The notes: generated from the letters alone by a model not told the origin. DNA of 18,359 nucleotides from Bryobacteraceae bacterium (GCA_947456995.1 CANGVB010000006.1:1-18359); one strand, 5' to 3'; positions 6,971-15,955 are shown, numbered from the stretch's first letter. Numbers and translations are program-made.

Positions 6971-7706
6971 ACAGCGAGATCGTTATGATTCGTGGCGTAT
7001 AGCCGTGATTGTCGATCGATTCCTGCCGCACGCGATGCCATTCCGGGTCTGCCTGAAAACGGGTCCAGGCGGCCTCACGTGCGGCCAGACTGTCGAATGG
7101 GGTGAGATAGGTGAGGTTGGGCATCTGTGGCCCGGCAATCGTGCTGGCGTATAGGATCGGGTGAATGCCGCACTTGTGAAAGACCGGAATCTCCGGCCCT
7201 GCAAAGCGCTCGTGTACCCCGTTCATTTGCCATTCACTCGGTGCCTGATAGACGCGCATCTCAAAGATACGAGGGTTCTCCGCGCCTGCTGCAATCGGAG
7301 GGCAGTAGTCTGTCGCAGCAAGCAAAGTTACCGAATGCGACAGATAGGGTCCCTGCCGGTCCCACGCGGAATTTGCCTCAACCAGTGCGGCGTCCTGCTT
7401 GAGCTTCAAGCCAGTCTCCCGCCATGCGGCGACATCGCTGAACTCTTGCATGAAAATCACTTGCGGCTGATGTGCTGCCACGGTTGCCTCGAGCACAATT
7501 TGCGCCCCACCAGCAACACGCGCCAGCGCTGGCAGCAAAGCGTCCTTCAGATATGTGTGCAAACGGCCCAATTGCTGGCCATTTTCAAGCAAAAATTGAT
7601 GCAGGACAAATATCGGTCCCGACTCGTAACGTCCATCTATCCCGATCAAGGTTCCGGTTCCTCCCCAAATCTCCAAAAATTCGCGACGATTGATAATGCT
7701 TTCCAT
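6939..7706 (-). CDS. NIPSNAP-domain protein with Tat-like N-terminus
   Basis: From ATG 7706 the product has 255 residues. It contains two ferredoxin-like (dimeric alpha-beta barrel) halves: about 31-135 (IFVLHQFLLENGQQLGRLHTY...) and a clearer NIPSNAP domain at about 146-248 (RIFEMRVYQAPSEWQM...GPQMPNLTYLTPFDSLAARE...PEWHRVRQES). The family's biochemical role is not known; many acidobacterial and planctomycete members are exported. Residues 6-11 read NRREFL, the twin-arginine consensus, but the following stretch (EIWGGTGTLIGIDGRYE) is only weakly hydrophobic, so export is uncertain. The frame runs 54 codons further upstream into the divergent gene; that part is not family-like and was left out. 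It shares 32 bp with the channel gene tail to tail and is divergent from the phosphatase gene with a 37-bp gap. Confidence 0.85.
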   Translation of the reverse strand: MESIINRREFLEIWGGTGTLIGIDGRYESGPIFVLHQFLLENGQQLGRLHTYLKDALLPALARVAGGAQIVLEATVAAHQPQVIFMQEFSDVAAWRETGLKLKQDAALVEANSAWDRQGPYLSHSVTLLAATDYCPPIAAGAENPRIFEMRVYQAPSEWQMNGVHERFAGPEIPVFHKCGIHPILYASTIAGPQMPNLTYLTPFDSLAAREAAWTRFQADPEWHRVRQESIDNHGYTPRIITISLFKAAAYSPVK

Positions 7707-7743
7707 TTGCGCCGCAGGCTGGCTACTAGTTAGAGTACCTTTG

Positions 7744-10425
7744 ATGTCTCTTTGTTTTTTATGCCTCGCTTTGCTGCAAGCCGCAGACTTCAAAACCCCT
7801 GCAGGAACCGAAACTGCAGCGCGGAGACCGGGTGCGCAAACCATTCTGCCGGGTGGAAGATTCGTCACCCCTTACGGCCATACTCACCTCACAGGGCCCG
7901 GGCCTTTTGGAATCGCCGTTAACGCTAAAGCCGATACGATCGTCTCGGCCGATGGTGGGCCCAATCGATTTTCCCTCACCGTGGTGAAGCGTGATGGCCA
8001 TTTCTGGCGTACGCGCACGATCCGCGGCAAAAAAGTGAAAGTTGAACCTGATGAGGAGCCAGAAGAAGAAGGCTTTCACAGTGTCTTTCAGGGCATGGCT
8101 TTTGAAGGCGATACCGGGCTCTTTGTCTCAGAAGGCAACTCGGGTGTCGTGCGCCGCCTCGATACTGACAATGGCAAAACTCAGTTCAAGCTCGAGCTCA
8201 ATCAGGGCGAATTCCGCGATAGCTACAGTGCCGATCTGGCTTTTGACGCCAGGCGGCATCTGCTCTACGTCGTAGACCAGGCAAACTTTCGAGTAGCCAT
8301 CTTCGATACAGCAAAACACCGGTTAGTGCAAAGCGTAAAGGTGGGCCGTCTGCCTTTCGCTATTGCCCTCTCCCCAGACCAGCGCCGTCTTTACGTCACC
8401 AACCTGGGTATGTTTGAATACAAGTCCCTGCCAGGGGCAGACCCCAAGCGTCCCATCGAAACTGGCATCCCCTTTCCAGCCTTCGGCTTCCCTTCAAAGG
8501 AATCGCTGGAAGGCGTGGAACGTGAAACTGGCGAGGGCAAGGTGAAAGTGGCGCCACTGGGCGATCCCAATCGCGAAGACTCAAATTCGCTCGCGATCGT
8601 CGATGTGGCCACTCCAGGTCAAGCCAAACTGATCAAGTTCATCCGCACAGGCTTGCCTTTCGGCGCGCAGAGCCTCGGTGGAAGCTCACCAAGTGGCGTA
8701 GTTGCTACACAAGACCGCATCTTCGTCGCCAATGGCCACAACGATTCCATCACCGTCATCGACGCCCGCAAACTCGAGCGCATCGAAGACATCAACATTC
8801 GCATTCCCAAGCTGGAATCCCTGCGCGGAGTGCTTCCCATTGGCCTCGTCTGGCATGAGCCGTCGCGCCGCCTGCTGGTGGCCGAGGCCGGTATCAATGC
8901 GATTGGAGTGATCGACCCTCAAGCGCGTCGAGTAGTGGGCCATATCCCCAGCGCCTGGTTTCCGACAGACCTTGCGCTCAGTGGCAACAAAGTTTATGCC
9001 GTGGCTGCCAAAGGCTTTGGCACCGGCCCCAACGCCACCAGCACGGTGGCCTTCGAGCGTAGCTTTCAGGCGGAGTTGCGCCGCGGCGCAGTTCAGATTT
9101 TCGACCTGCCGTCTGACGCTGAACTCGCCACCATGACGCAGACTGTCTACAAGAACAACGGCTTCATCGAGAGTGCCGACGCCCCCGGCCCACTTCCGGC
9201 CGGCGTGAAGCACGTGGTCATCATCGTCAAGGAAAACCGCACCTTCGATGAAGTCTTTGGTGATCTTGAGAAGGCCGGCAATGGCGAAATTCGTGGTGCC
9301 TGGCTGCTGGCGCGCTTTGGCCGTTTCGCGATTGTACAGGCTGAGCGCAATGCGCTCAAACCCCGCCTCAGCGCCAAGGGTCAGGTGATCAGCCCGAACC
9401 ATATGGCCCTCGCCCAGCGCTTTTCGATCAGCGACAACTTCTATGCCGATAGCGAGGTAAGTGTCGATGGTCATCACTGGATTGTCGGCAGTTACCCTAA
9501 TGCCTTCACCGAATCCACGCTGATGGCAAGCTACGGCGGCCAGAAAGACTTTCGCTTGTCCGCGACGGCCCCGGGGCGCCTGCTCTTTCCGGGCAGCAAT
9601 TCCAGCGTCCACCCCGAAGAACAACTCGAAGGCGGCGCACTCTGGCAGCACCTCGAGCGCAACAAGATCAGCTTCCGCAACTATGGCGAAGGCTTTGAGC
9701 TTGCTGGTGCCGACGAGGGCACCGGCCTCAAGCCCACCGGCGCCCGGTACCTCACCAACATTCCGATGCCCGACGCGCTCTATCGCAACACCGCGCGCGA
9801 CTATCCCAACTACAACACGAACATCCCCGATCAATTTCGTGCAGACCAGTTCATCAAAGACGTAAAGCAGCGCTTTATCGATGGCAACGAAACCCTGCCC
9901 CGGTTGATCTTCATCCATCTGCCAAACGACCACGGCGCCAAGCCACGGCGCGAAGACGGATACCCTGTGCCAGCGAGCTACATGGCCGACAACGACTATG
10001 CTCTCGGCCGGATTGTCGACTTCCTCTCGCACACCAAGTACTGGGAAAACATGTCGATTTTTGTTACCGAAGACGATTCGCAAGGCGGCGTCGACCACAT
10101 CGATTCTCACCGCACCGTCTTTATGGCAATTGGGCCTTACGTCAAACAAAACTACGTATCCCGGGTGAATAGCAGCTTCCCGGGTTTGCTCAAAACCGTC
10201 TTCCGGCTCCTGCAGATCCCTTCGCTCAACCTCTACGATCACGCCGCTCAGGATTTGTCTGACTGCTTCGCTTTGAGCCCAGATCTGACACCCTTTCAAT
10301 TGAAGCCGGCCAACCCCGAAATCTTCGATCCCGCGCGCGCCAAAGAACCCCGCGACCCAATCCCCGGACCCCGCATGGATGACCCTTCATACCTGCGCCA
10401 GGAACACGAAAAGAAAAAACCATGA
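7744..10425 (+). CDS. Exported YncE-like beta-propeller / alkaline-phosphatase-superfamily phosphoesterase fusion
   Basis: From ATG 7744 the product has 893 residues with a short signal peptide (MSLCFLCLALLQA). Residues about 40-470 are a beta-propeller with YVTN/NHL-like blades (YVVDQANFRVAIFDTA, LSPDQRRLYVTNLG, VIDPQARRVVGHIPSAWFP). Residues about 488-860 are a PF04185-type phosphoesterase: KENRTFDEVFGDL with E497 and N498, SPNHMALAQRFSISDNFYADSEVSVDGHHW, and TEDDSQGGVDHIDSHR (E776-D778, D784, H785), which supply the expected metal and substrate residues. Members of this superfamily act on phosphate esters, including phospholipids; the actual substrate here is unknown. I recognise this two-part layout as the bifunctional YncE/alkaline-phosphatase type of Acidobacteria. 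The stop overlaps the esterase start (ATGA), implying joint expression. An ATG at 7690 is possible but would overlap the NIPSNAP gene. Confidence 0.9.
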   Translation: MSLCFLCLALLQAADFKTPAGTETAARRPGAQTILPGGRFVTPYGHTHLTGPGPFGIAVNAKADTIVSADGGPNRFSLTVVKRDGHFWRTRTIRGKKVKVEPDEEPEEEGFHSVFQGMAFEGDTGLFVSEGNSGVVRRLDTDNGKTQFKLELNQGEFRDSYSADLAFDARRHLLYVVDQANFRVAIFDTAKHRLVQSVKVGRLPFAIALSPDQRRLYVTNLGMFEYKSLPGADPKRPIETGIPFPAFGFPSKESLEGVERETGEGKVKVAPLGDPNREDSNSLAIVDVATPGQAKLIKFIRTGLPFGAQSLGGSSPSGVVATQDRIFVANGHNDSITVIDARKLERIEDINIRIPKLESLRGVLPIGLVWHEPSRRLLVAEAGINAIGVIDPQARRVVGHIPSAWFPTDLALSGNKVYAVAAKGFGTGPNATSTVAFERSFQAELRRGAVQIFDLPSDAELATMTQTVYKNNGFIESADAPGPLPAGVKHVVIIVKENRTFDEVFGDLEKAGNGEIRGAWLLARFGRFAIVQAERNALKPRLSAKGQVISPNHMALAQRFSISDNFYADSEVSVDGHHWIVGSYPNAFTESTLMASYGGQKDFRLSATAPGRLLFPGSNSSVHPEEQLEGGALWQHLERNKISFRNYGEGFELAGADEGTGLKPTGARYLTNIPMPDALYRNTARDYPNYNTNIPDQFRADQFIKDVKQRFIDGNETLPRLIFIHLPNDHGAKPRREDGYPVPASYMADNDYALGRIVDFLSHTKYWENMSIFVTEDDSQGGVDHIDSHRTVFMAIGPYVKQNYVSRVNSSFPGLLKTVFRLLQIPSLNLYDHAAQDLSDCFALSPDLTPFQLKPANPEIFDPARAKEPRDPIPGPRMDDPSYLRQEHEKKKP

Positions 10426-12374
10426 GACCCTTCTGCCTACTTGTTGTTGCATCGATTGCCTACGCGCAAGCACCCAAGCCACTTCCTCCTCCAGGTGTGG
10501 CCATTCCTGCTGATGTAAAGGCCAAGGTTGAGGCGAAACTTCAGGAACTCAACCAGAACATTGAGCCGATCGCCAAGCACCCTCTGCTGCCCGATGTGCT
10601 GATCTTTCGTGAGGCCGTACGTTTTGCCCTCACCTACAACGAGTTCTTCAAGGCCGACGAGGGCACCAAGGCTCTACGCCTGCTCGACGAAGGTTTGCTG
10701 CGGGCCCGCCAGTTGGCTAACGGGCAGTCACCCTGGACAACAGACACGGGCCTGATCGTGCGCGGATACGTTTCAAAGATCGATGGCAGCGTGCAGCCTT
10801 ATGGGTTGGTGATTCCAGCTGGCTGGCGCGCAACTGACGCTAAGCCCTGGCGCCTCGATACCTGGTTTGCCGGCCGCAGTGAAGTTCGCAGTGAACTGAA
10901 TTTCCTCAGCGAACGCATGACCCGGCCAGGCGAGTTCACACCTCCCGACGCCATCATGCTGCATGTCTATGGCCGCTACTGCAACGCCACCAAATTTGCC
11001 GGAGAAGTAGATGTGCTCGAAGGCCTGGAAGCCGTAAAGAAGAATTACCGCATTGATACCGATCGCATCTTTGTACGTGGTTTCTCGATGGGTGGTGCCT
11101 CTACCTGGCACATCGCCGCACACTATGCAGACCAGTTTGCCGGTGCTGCCCCAGGCGCCGGTTTTGCTGAGACCAAGGAGTATCAGAACCTCGAGAAGAA
11201 GGGCGATGTGCGCCCCTGGTATGAGCAGAAGCTCTGGCGCTGGTATGACGCCACAGAGTACGCAGCCAACTTCTACAACCTGCCGCTGGTTGCGTATTCC
11301 GGTGAGATCGACAAGCAGATTCAAGCCGCCCAGATCATGGGCCGTTATCTCGCTAAAGAAGGCCTCTCGCTCGCACATGTGATTGGCCCCAAGACCGAAC
11401 ACAAGTATCATCCAGACTCCAAGCCCGAAATCGAAGGCCGCCTGGCGGCGATTGCCAAGACCGGCCGCGACGCCTATCCAGCGAGCATCCGCTTTACTAC
11501 CTACACGCTCCGTTACAACCGCATGCGCTGGATCGTGCTGGACGGGCTCGATGAACATTGGGAGAAAGCACGCGTCAACGCGCAGATTCAGGATAACGGC
11601 GACATTCACATCGACACTGCCAATGTCTCTGCCTTCAGCATCGATTTCGGCGCTGGTGGCTGGAGGCATTCGCTCGATCGCAGCCCAACGATCCGGATCG
11701 ACGGCCAGCGCGCCGGCGCAATTCAGCCGCTTACCGATCGAAGCCTGCGCGGGAGTTTCTCCAAGGTGAAGGGAAGCTGGGTGCTTGCGGCAAGCAATGA
11801 CACACTGCGCAAAAGTCCTGGCTTGCAAGGCCCGATTGACGATGCTTTCCTGTCGAGCTTTGTAATGGTTTTGCCCTCGGGTGAAGCCATGCACAGTGCG
11901 GGAGGAAGCTGGGTGAAGGCAGAGAGCGAACGAGCCATTCGCACCTGGCGCTCGCTCTTTCGCGGTGATGCCCGTGTGAAGAAAGACACCGAGATCACCG
12001 ATGCCGATATCGCCTCATCCAATCTCGTGCTTTGGGGTGACCCCAAGAGCAACAGCCTCATCGCGAGAATCCTCGCCAAGTTACCAATGGAGTGGAATGC
12101 CTCGCGCCTTGCGATTGGCAAGACAGCCTGCGATTCAGCTCAGTGCATGCCAGTGATGGTCTACCCGAATCCGCTGAACCCCAAGCGCTACATTGTGCTC
12201 AACAGTGGCCACACGATGCGAGAAGACTCGAATGTCACCAACTCGCAGCAAACTCCGCGCCTGCCCGACGCTGCTCTTGTAGGCCTTGATGAAGCTCCAG
12301 GCCCGGTGCGCCCCGGCAAGATCCTGTGGGCGGATTTCTTCAACGAGGAGTGGCAACTGAAAGCAGCACGCTAG
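10422..12374 (+). CDS. Exported alpha/beta-hydrolase (prolyl-oligopeptidase/esterase family)
   Basis: 650 residues with a signal peptide (MRPFCLLVVASIAYA, cleavage before QAPKP). An N-terminal helical region (about 28-105) precedes an alpha/beta-hydrolase core at about 110-335. The nucleophile elbow is GFSMGG with S222; the likely acid is D297 in AYSGEIDKQ, and the likely base is H330 in EHKYHPD. The remaining 300 residues form a beta-rich C-terminal region with an NSGHTMRED motif typical of large planctomycete/acidobacterial esterases. The family cleaves ester or peptide bonds; the substrate cannot be read from sequence. The start sits in the ATGA that ends the phosphatase gene, so the two are translationally coupled and both are exported. 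Its last 35 bases overlap the convergent glycosyltransferase gene. Confidence 0.87.
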   Translation: MRPFCLLVVASIAYAQAPKPLPPPGVAIPADVKAKVEAKLQELNQNIEPIAKHPLLPDVLIFREAVRFALTYNEFFKADEGTKALRLLDEGLLRARQLANGQSPWTTDTGLIVRGYVSKIDGSVQPYGLVIPAGWRATDAKPWRLDTWFAGRSEVRSELNFLSERMTRPGEFTPPDAIMLHVYGRYCNATKFAGEVDVLEGLEAVKKNYRIDTDRIFVRGFSMGGASTWHIAAHYADQFAGAAPGAGFAETKEYQNLEKKGDVRPWYEQKLWRWYDATEYAANFYNLPLVAYSGEIDKQIQAAQIMGRYLAKEGLSLAHVIGPKTEHKYHPDSKPEIEGRLAAIAKTGRDAYPASIRFTTYTLRYNRMRWIVLDGLDEHWEKARVNAQIQDNGDIHIDTANVSAFSIDFGAGGWRHSLDRSPTIRIDGQRAGAIQPLTDRSLRGSFSKVKGSWVLAASNDTLRKSPGLQGPIDDAFLSSFVMVLPSGEAMHSAGGSWVKAESERAIRTWRSLFRGDARVKKDTEITDADIASSNLVLWGDPKSNSLIARILAKLPMEWNASRLAIGKTACDSAQCMPVMVYPNPLNPKRYIVLNSGHTMREDSNVTNSQQTPRLPDAALVGLDEAPGPVRPGKILWADFFNEEWQLKAAR

Positions 12375-13494
12375 CAAGCTGCGCGGCGGCTTTTGAAAAC
12401 GGCCTTGCGGCAGCATAAGCTCTGCCCGCTTCACTCATCCTCTTGCGGCGCTCGGGGTCTGCAAGCAAGGCTTCAATCGCGGTCAGCAGTTCTTCTTCGC
12501 TGCTCACCAGCACTCCGAAGTCAGGCTGCACAATCGCCCGGGCACCGTCATGATTCCACGCAATTACGGGGACACCGTGAGACAGTGCTTCCAGCAGCGT
12601 GAGGCCATAGCTCTCAGACAGCGAAGGAAAGACATAGAGCTCTGCGCTGGCAAAGGCATCCAGTTTTGCCTGCCCGCTAAGATGACCCGGAAAATGAACA
12701 TCCACGTTTTGAAGGCTCTTTGCGATCCGCTTTAGTTTGGAGAGGTACGCTTCTCCGCCCATAAACGCAGCTTCTCCCGCAATCACCACGCGGGCTTTTC
12801 CCTTATAGCTCTCAAGTGCGTTGAGTAAGCGGTGTTGGCCCTTTTCAGGCGAGATGCGGCTAAGGGTAAGGATCGTGGGCTGCCCCTTTATACCAACGCC
12901 CTCTACAGGCGAAGCTCCCCATGGAGTGACATGAATCTTGTCCGGGTTGGTTTGCGGATAGCACGCGAGAATGGTCTGCTTCATCGAGTCAGTCATCACA
13001 AAATGACCGGTGCTGTAGCGAACACACTTGTGCTGGTTATCAAAGACGAGGCCCAGAGGGCCAGGCAGCCATCGCTCTATTGGCCGCATCCAGCGAGCGG
13101 CAGTTTCTGGCCTGATCCAGCCACGTCCATACATGCGCATCACAAAGGCCAGTACATCAACATGCCAGATTGTGAATACTCGGTAGCCGTGGCGGGCGAG
13201 CACTTCAAAGTCAGGGCCTTCGCTGATGTCGTTTACCAGCACCACACACTTGGCAGGATCCTCACGCAGAATTCGATTGGTGGAGTATCGCCTGAAGCGA
13301 TAGCAGAAGCGCGTATATTCGCTCTGTGTGTATTGAACGATATCTTCGGCCCGTTCTTCAGGGCGAAAGACTTCAAGCTCGAAAGGACGCGTGCGAGCCC
13401 ATTCTTCGCTCAGCATGCGGGCAATCGCACCACCCCCGCCAATCGGCACATTCAGCGCCGCACCACCATGAGCGGCGGTGTAGATCACTTTCAT
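12340..13494 (-). CDS. GT4-family (GT-B fold) glycosyltransferase
   Basis: 384 residues, cytoplasmic or membrane-peripheral. The N-terminal half has the glycine-rich acceptor-domain loop VPIGGGGAIA (16-25). The C-terminal donor domain begins near LTLSRISPEKGQ (209-220) with the conserved Arg and Lys (R213, K218) that contact the sugar-nucleotide diphosphate. The EX7E motif is E294-SYGLTLL-E302 and is followed by ALSHGVPVIAWNHDGA, which is standard for GT4. It transfers a sugar from a nucleotide donor; donor and acceptor cannot be named, although the neighbouring ManA makes mannose a reasonable guess. Its start overlaps the manA stop by ATGA, with no separate Shine-Dalgarno, so it depends on upstream translation. 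It converges on the esterase gene with a 35-bp overlap. Confidence 0.92.
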   Translation of the reverse strand: MKVIYTAAHGGAALNVPIGGGGAIARMLSEEWARTRPFELEVFRPEERAEDIVQYTQSEYTRFCYRFRRYSTNRILREDPAKCVVLVNDISEGPDFEVLARHGYRVFTIWHVDVLAFVMRMYGRGWIRPETAARWMRPIERWLPGPLGLVFDNQHKCVRYSTGHFVMTDSMKQTILACYPQTNPDKIHVTPWGASPVEGVGIKGQPTILTLSRISPEKGQHRLLNALESYKGKARVVIAGEAAFMGGEAYLSKLKRIAKSLQNVDVHFPGHLSGQAKLDAFASAELYVFPSLSESYGLTLLEALSHGVPVIAWNHDGARAIVQPDFGVLVSSEEELLTAIEALLADPERRKRMSEAGRAYAAARPFSKAAAQLASVLLSVATPR

Positions 13495-14270
13495 TCAGGC
13501 CAGGTAACGTACAGCAGTGTGGTTGCCTTTGAGGGCTCAATCGTAAGGTTGCGCAAGAGCCGCCAGCCTTCGCCCTTCTCATAAGGTTCGCCGGCAATCT
13601 TGCCCTTACCTTCGAGGATCATCACCACACCACGAGGGCCGCTCAGCGAGAGTGCCGCGTCCAGGCGCAAGCGCTCAGTGCGGAAGTACTTGCATTCAAT
13701 CACGCCGCTCTTAAGCCCGTCATAAGGCCCGGTATGGCTTACGGCCATGCCATGGTCGAGGTGCAATTCACGAGGCCGCCCGTAATCGTAAAGACGGTAG
13801 GTAATGTCGGAGTTCTGCTGAATCTCGCAGATCGCAACACCAGCACCGATGGCATGTACCTCACCTGCGGGGACAAAGTAATTCTCGCCTGCTTTTACCT
13901 TGCGCCACGTGAGCATGTCTTCAATCGCACCGCTGCGCGCCCCAGCGGCAACTTCTTCCGCAGTGAAAGCTTTGTTGAATCCAAGGCCAATTTCGCCGCC
14001 ATCGTCAGCACGGAGAATGTGCCACATCTCGGTCTTGCCTAGGGATTGATGGTGGGCTTCTGCATAGGCATCTTCCGGGTGCACCTGGATCGAGAGCCGC
14101 TCAGAAGTAAACAGAAACTTGAAGAGCAGCGGCAGCCGCTCTTCGTCTTCAAACCAGACTTCGCCGATCTTGGAATCGGCAGCTGGAAAAATGGGGGACA
14201 AGTTGGTTGTCCCCCAGATTTTTTCGTAGCGAGTTGCCTTTAGACGACGTGCGCCAGGCCCTATGGTCAT
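13491..14270 (-). CDS. manA: Type I mannose-6-phosphate isomerase, short form
   Basis: Interconverts fructose-6-phosphate and mannose-6-phosphate with a bound zinc ion, in the cytoplasm; this feeds GDP-mannose or lets mannose enter glycolysis. With 259 residues it is of the short, cupin-only class rather than the about 390-residue enterobacterial form. Zinc ligands are visible: Q62 and H64 in IQVHPED, E81 in GKTEMWHIL, and H139 in VPAGEVHAIG. The active-site arginine is R159 in SDITYRLYDYGR. An AAGAAG about five bases before ATG 14270 can serve as ribosome-binding site. The start overlaps the aminotransferase stop (ATGA), and the stop overlaps the glycosyltransferase start (ATGA). The family may also be active on related sugar phosphates. 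Confidence 0.92.
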   Translation of the reverse strand: MTIGPGARRLKATRYEKIWGTTNLSPIFPAADSKIGEVWFEDEERLPLLFKFLFTSERLSIQVHPEDAYAEAHHQSLGKTEMWHILRADDGGEIGLGFNKAFTAEEVAAGARSGAIEDMLTWRKVKAGENYFVPAGEVHAIGAGVAICEIQQNSDITYRLYDYGRPRELHLDHGMAVSHTGPYDGLKSGVIECKYFRTERLRLDAALSLSGPRGVVMILEGKGKIAGEPYEKGEGWRLLRNLTIEPSKATTLLYVTWPE

Positions 14271-15460
14271 GCGAGCTTCTTGACGAATTCCTCGATGCGA
14301 TCGAGGCCCTTCTTCAGTTCTTCCATGGAAGTGGCGTAAGAAAGCCGGAAGTGCTCTTGCGAACCAAAGGCCTCACCGGGCACCACAGTTACCAGAGACT
14401 CCGCCAGCAGACGCGAAGCAAATTCCATCGGGGTCTTGATGCCACCCTTGCCCAGCACGCCGCTGATGTTCGGGTAAGCGTAGAAGGCACCCTGTGGGGT
14501 CTGCGCTGTAATACCAGGGATGGCGCGCAAGCGGGCCAGCGTGTAATCGCGACGCTTCAGGAATTCAGTCATCATCGTGGTGATGGAATCCTGAGGGCCG
14601 GAGACTGCTTCTACAGCCGCCTTTTGCGCAATCGAATTCGGGTTTGACGTTGAGTGTGTCAGCAGCTTGCCGCAGGCATCAATTACAAACTTGGGGCCAA
14701 GCAGGAAGCCGATGCGCCAGCCGGTCATTGCATAGGTCTTGGATAGTGAGCCCATCACAATCACGGTGTCTTTGCCACCGGGGAGTGAGGCCATGCTGAA
14801 GGGCTCGCCTTCATAAAGAAAGCGGCAGTAGCATTCGTCAGCCAGGATCCAGATTCCTTTACTCTGAGCCAGTTCGTAGATCTTCTTGAGCTCAGAGGTT
14901 GGGATCACAGCGCCGCTCGGGTTGGAGGGCGAATTGATGATGATGGCCTTGGTGCGCGGAGTGATATGCGCGGCGATGGCATCGGCTGAGACTGCGAAAC
15001 CATCGGCTTCCGACGATTCGACAAAGATTGCCTTGCCGCCGGCATAGTTGACGATGTCGGCAAAGCTCACCCAGTAAGGAACCGGGATGATCACTTCGTC
15101 GCCTTCATTGATCAAGGCCTGGATTACGGTGAAAATACCGTACTTGCCACCGACGGTTACGGCGCATTCTGCGGGCGAGTAGTCGGTGCCGTAGTCGGCC
15201 TTGTGACGCTTGACGATGGCGGCCTTGAGCTCAGCCGTACCACCAGCCGGAGTGTACTTGGTGAAGTTGTGGTTGATGGCATCGATGGCGGCCTGCTTGA
15301 CGTTGGCAGGGGTGGGAAAGTCGGGTTCTCCGACGCTGAAATCAACAACGTCATGACCTTCACGGCGCAGACGATCGGCGTCTGCGGCTACCTTCATCGT
15401 GGCGCTCACGCTGATGCGTGAGATTCTCTCGGCTAGTTCGGTTGGCGGCGCAACAGGCAT
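14267..15460 (-). CDS. PLP-dependent class I aminotransferase, aspartate aminotransferase type
   Basis: 397 residues, the usual length for subgroup I-gamma/I-beta aspartate (or aspartate/prephenate) aminotransferases. Key residues are in place: GEPDFPTP (44-51), TKYTPAGG substrate loop (67-74), N180 in NSPSNPSG, D208 and Y211 in ADECYCRF, PLP-lysine K241 in GSLSKTYAMTGWRIG, R249, and the carboxylate-binding Arg in HFRLSYAT near the end. It moves amino groups between aspartate/glutamate and their oxo-acids; a role in phenylalanine/tyrosine synthesis through prephenate is possible for this subgroup. An AGGAG lies 16 bases before ATG 15460, overlapping the region just after the coaD stop, rather far for normal spacing. 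The coaD stop is 12 bases upstream; the manA start overlaps its stop. Confidence 0.92.
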   Translation of the reverse strand: MPVAPPTELAERISRISVSATMKVAADADRLRREGHDVVDFSVGEPDFPTPANVKQAAIDAINHNFTKYTPAGGTAELKAAIVKRHKADYGTDYSPAECAVTVGGKYGIFTVIQALINEGDEVIIPVPYWVSFADIVNYAGGKAIFVESSEADGFAVSADAIAAHITPRTKAIIINSPSNPSGAVIPTSELKKIYELAQSKGIWILADECYCRFLYEGEPFSMASLPGGKDTVIVMGSLSKTYAMTGWRIGFLLGPKFVIDACGKLLTHSTSNPNSIAQKAAVEAVSGPQDSITTMMTEFLKRRDYTLARLRAIPGITAQTPQGAFYAYPNISGVLGKGGIKTPMEFASRLLAESLVTVVPGEAFGSQEHFRLSYATSMEELKKGLDRIEEFVKKLA

Positions 15461-15472
15461 TGTAGTAAGTGC

Positions 15473-15955
15473 TTAACTCCTTTGAAATCGAGCCCTCAAA
15501 TGGGACTCCACATGTGGCGGCACAAGCCCGCCAATGTCGCCGCCCAGACGGGCGACTTCTTTGATGATGCGCGAGCTGACAAATGAGTACTGCTCGCTGG
15601 CCATCAGAAATACGGTTTCGAGGTCTGGCTTCAGACGCCGGTTCATCAGCGCCATCTGCAATTCGAATTCATAGTCAGATATGGCGCGGATGCCGCGCAC
15701 GATGATCTGAGCTGATTCCCGCTCTGCGAAGCTCACCAGGAGGCCATCGAAGTGTGTGACTTCAATGTTCTTGTAGCCTTTGACAGCTTCACGGGTCATC
15801 TCGACGCGCTCTTCGATCGGGAAGAGCGGGTTCTTGTTGGAATTCAAGAGAACGCCAACTACTAGGCGGTCAGCCAGGCGGGAGGCCCGGCCGATCACAT
15901 CGAGGTGACCGTTGGTGATGGGATCAAATGATCCGGGGTAGATTGCAGTGAGCAC
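15473..15955 (-). CDS. coaD: Phosphopantetheine adenylyltransferase
   Basis: Catalyses the fourth step of coenzyme A synthesis: 4'-phosphopantetheine plus ATP to dephospho-CoA. The product has 160 residues, normal for CoaD, starting at GTG 15955 directly before LTAIYPGSFDPITNGHLDVI, which holds the nucleotidyltransferase (T/H)xGH signature (TNGH). Further family motifs are PLFPIEERVEM, the IIVRGIRAISDYEFELQMALMN stretch that binds substrate, and SSRIIKEVARLGGD, equivalent to the ISSTxxR region. I see no Shine-Dalgarno; the 31-bp gap to the upstream oxidoreductase is filled by a hairpin that ends at the start codon. It is essential in most bacteria. The position inside an otherwise unrelated minus-strand gene series is not informative about function. 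Confidence 0.96.
   Translation of the reverse strand: MLTAIYPGSFDPITNGHLDVIGRASRLADRLVVGVLLNSNKNPLFPIEERVEMTREAVKGYKNIEVTHFDGLLVSFAERESAQIIVRGIRAISDYEFELQMALMNRRLKPDLETVFLMASEQYSFVSSRIIKEVARLGGDIGGLVPPHVESHLRARFQRS

Noticed and set aside
8686..10299. A 537-codon open frame on the minus strand
   Set aside because: It lies wholly antisense to the propeller-phosphatase gene, whose plus-strand product has clear domains and motifs. The antisense product is rich in Val, Ala, Gly and Asp without any recognisable motif, as expected from mirrored codon bias.
10773..11894. A 373-codon open frame on the minus strand
   Set aside because: Antisense to the esterase gene, which has a signal peptide and catalytic motifs; the antisense product resembles no family.
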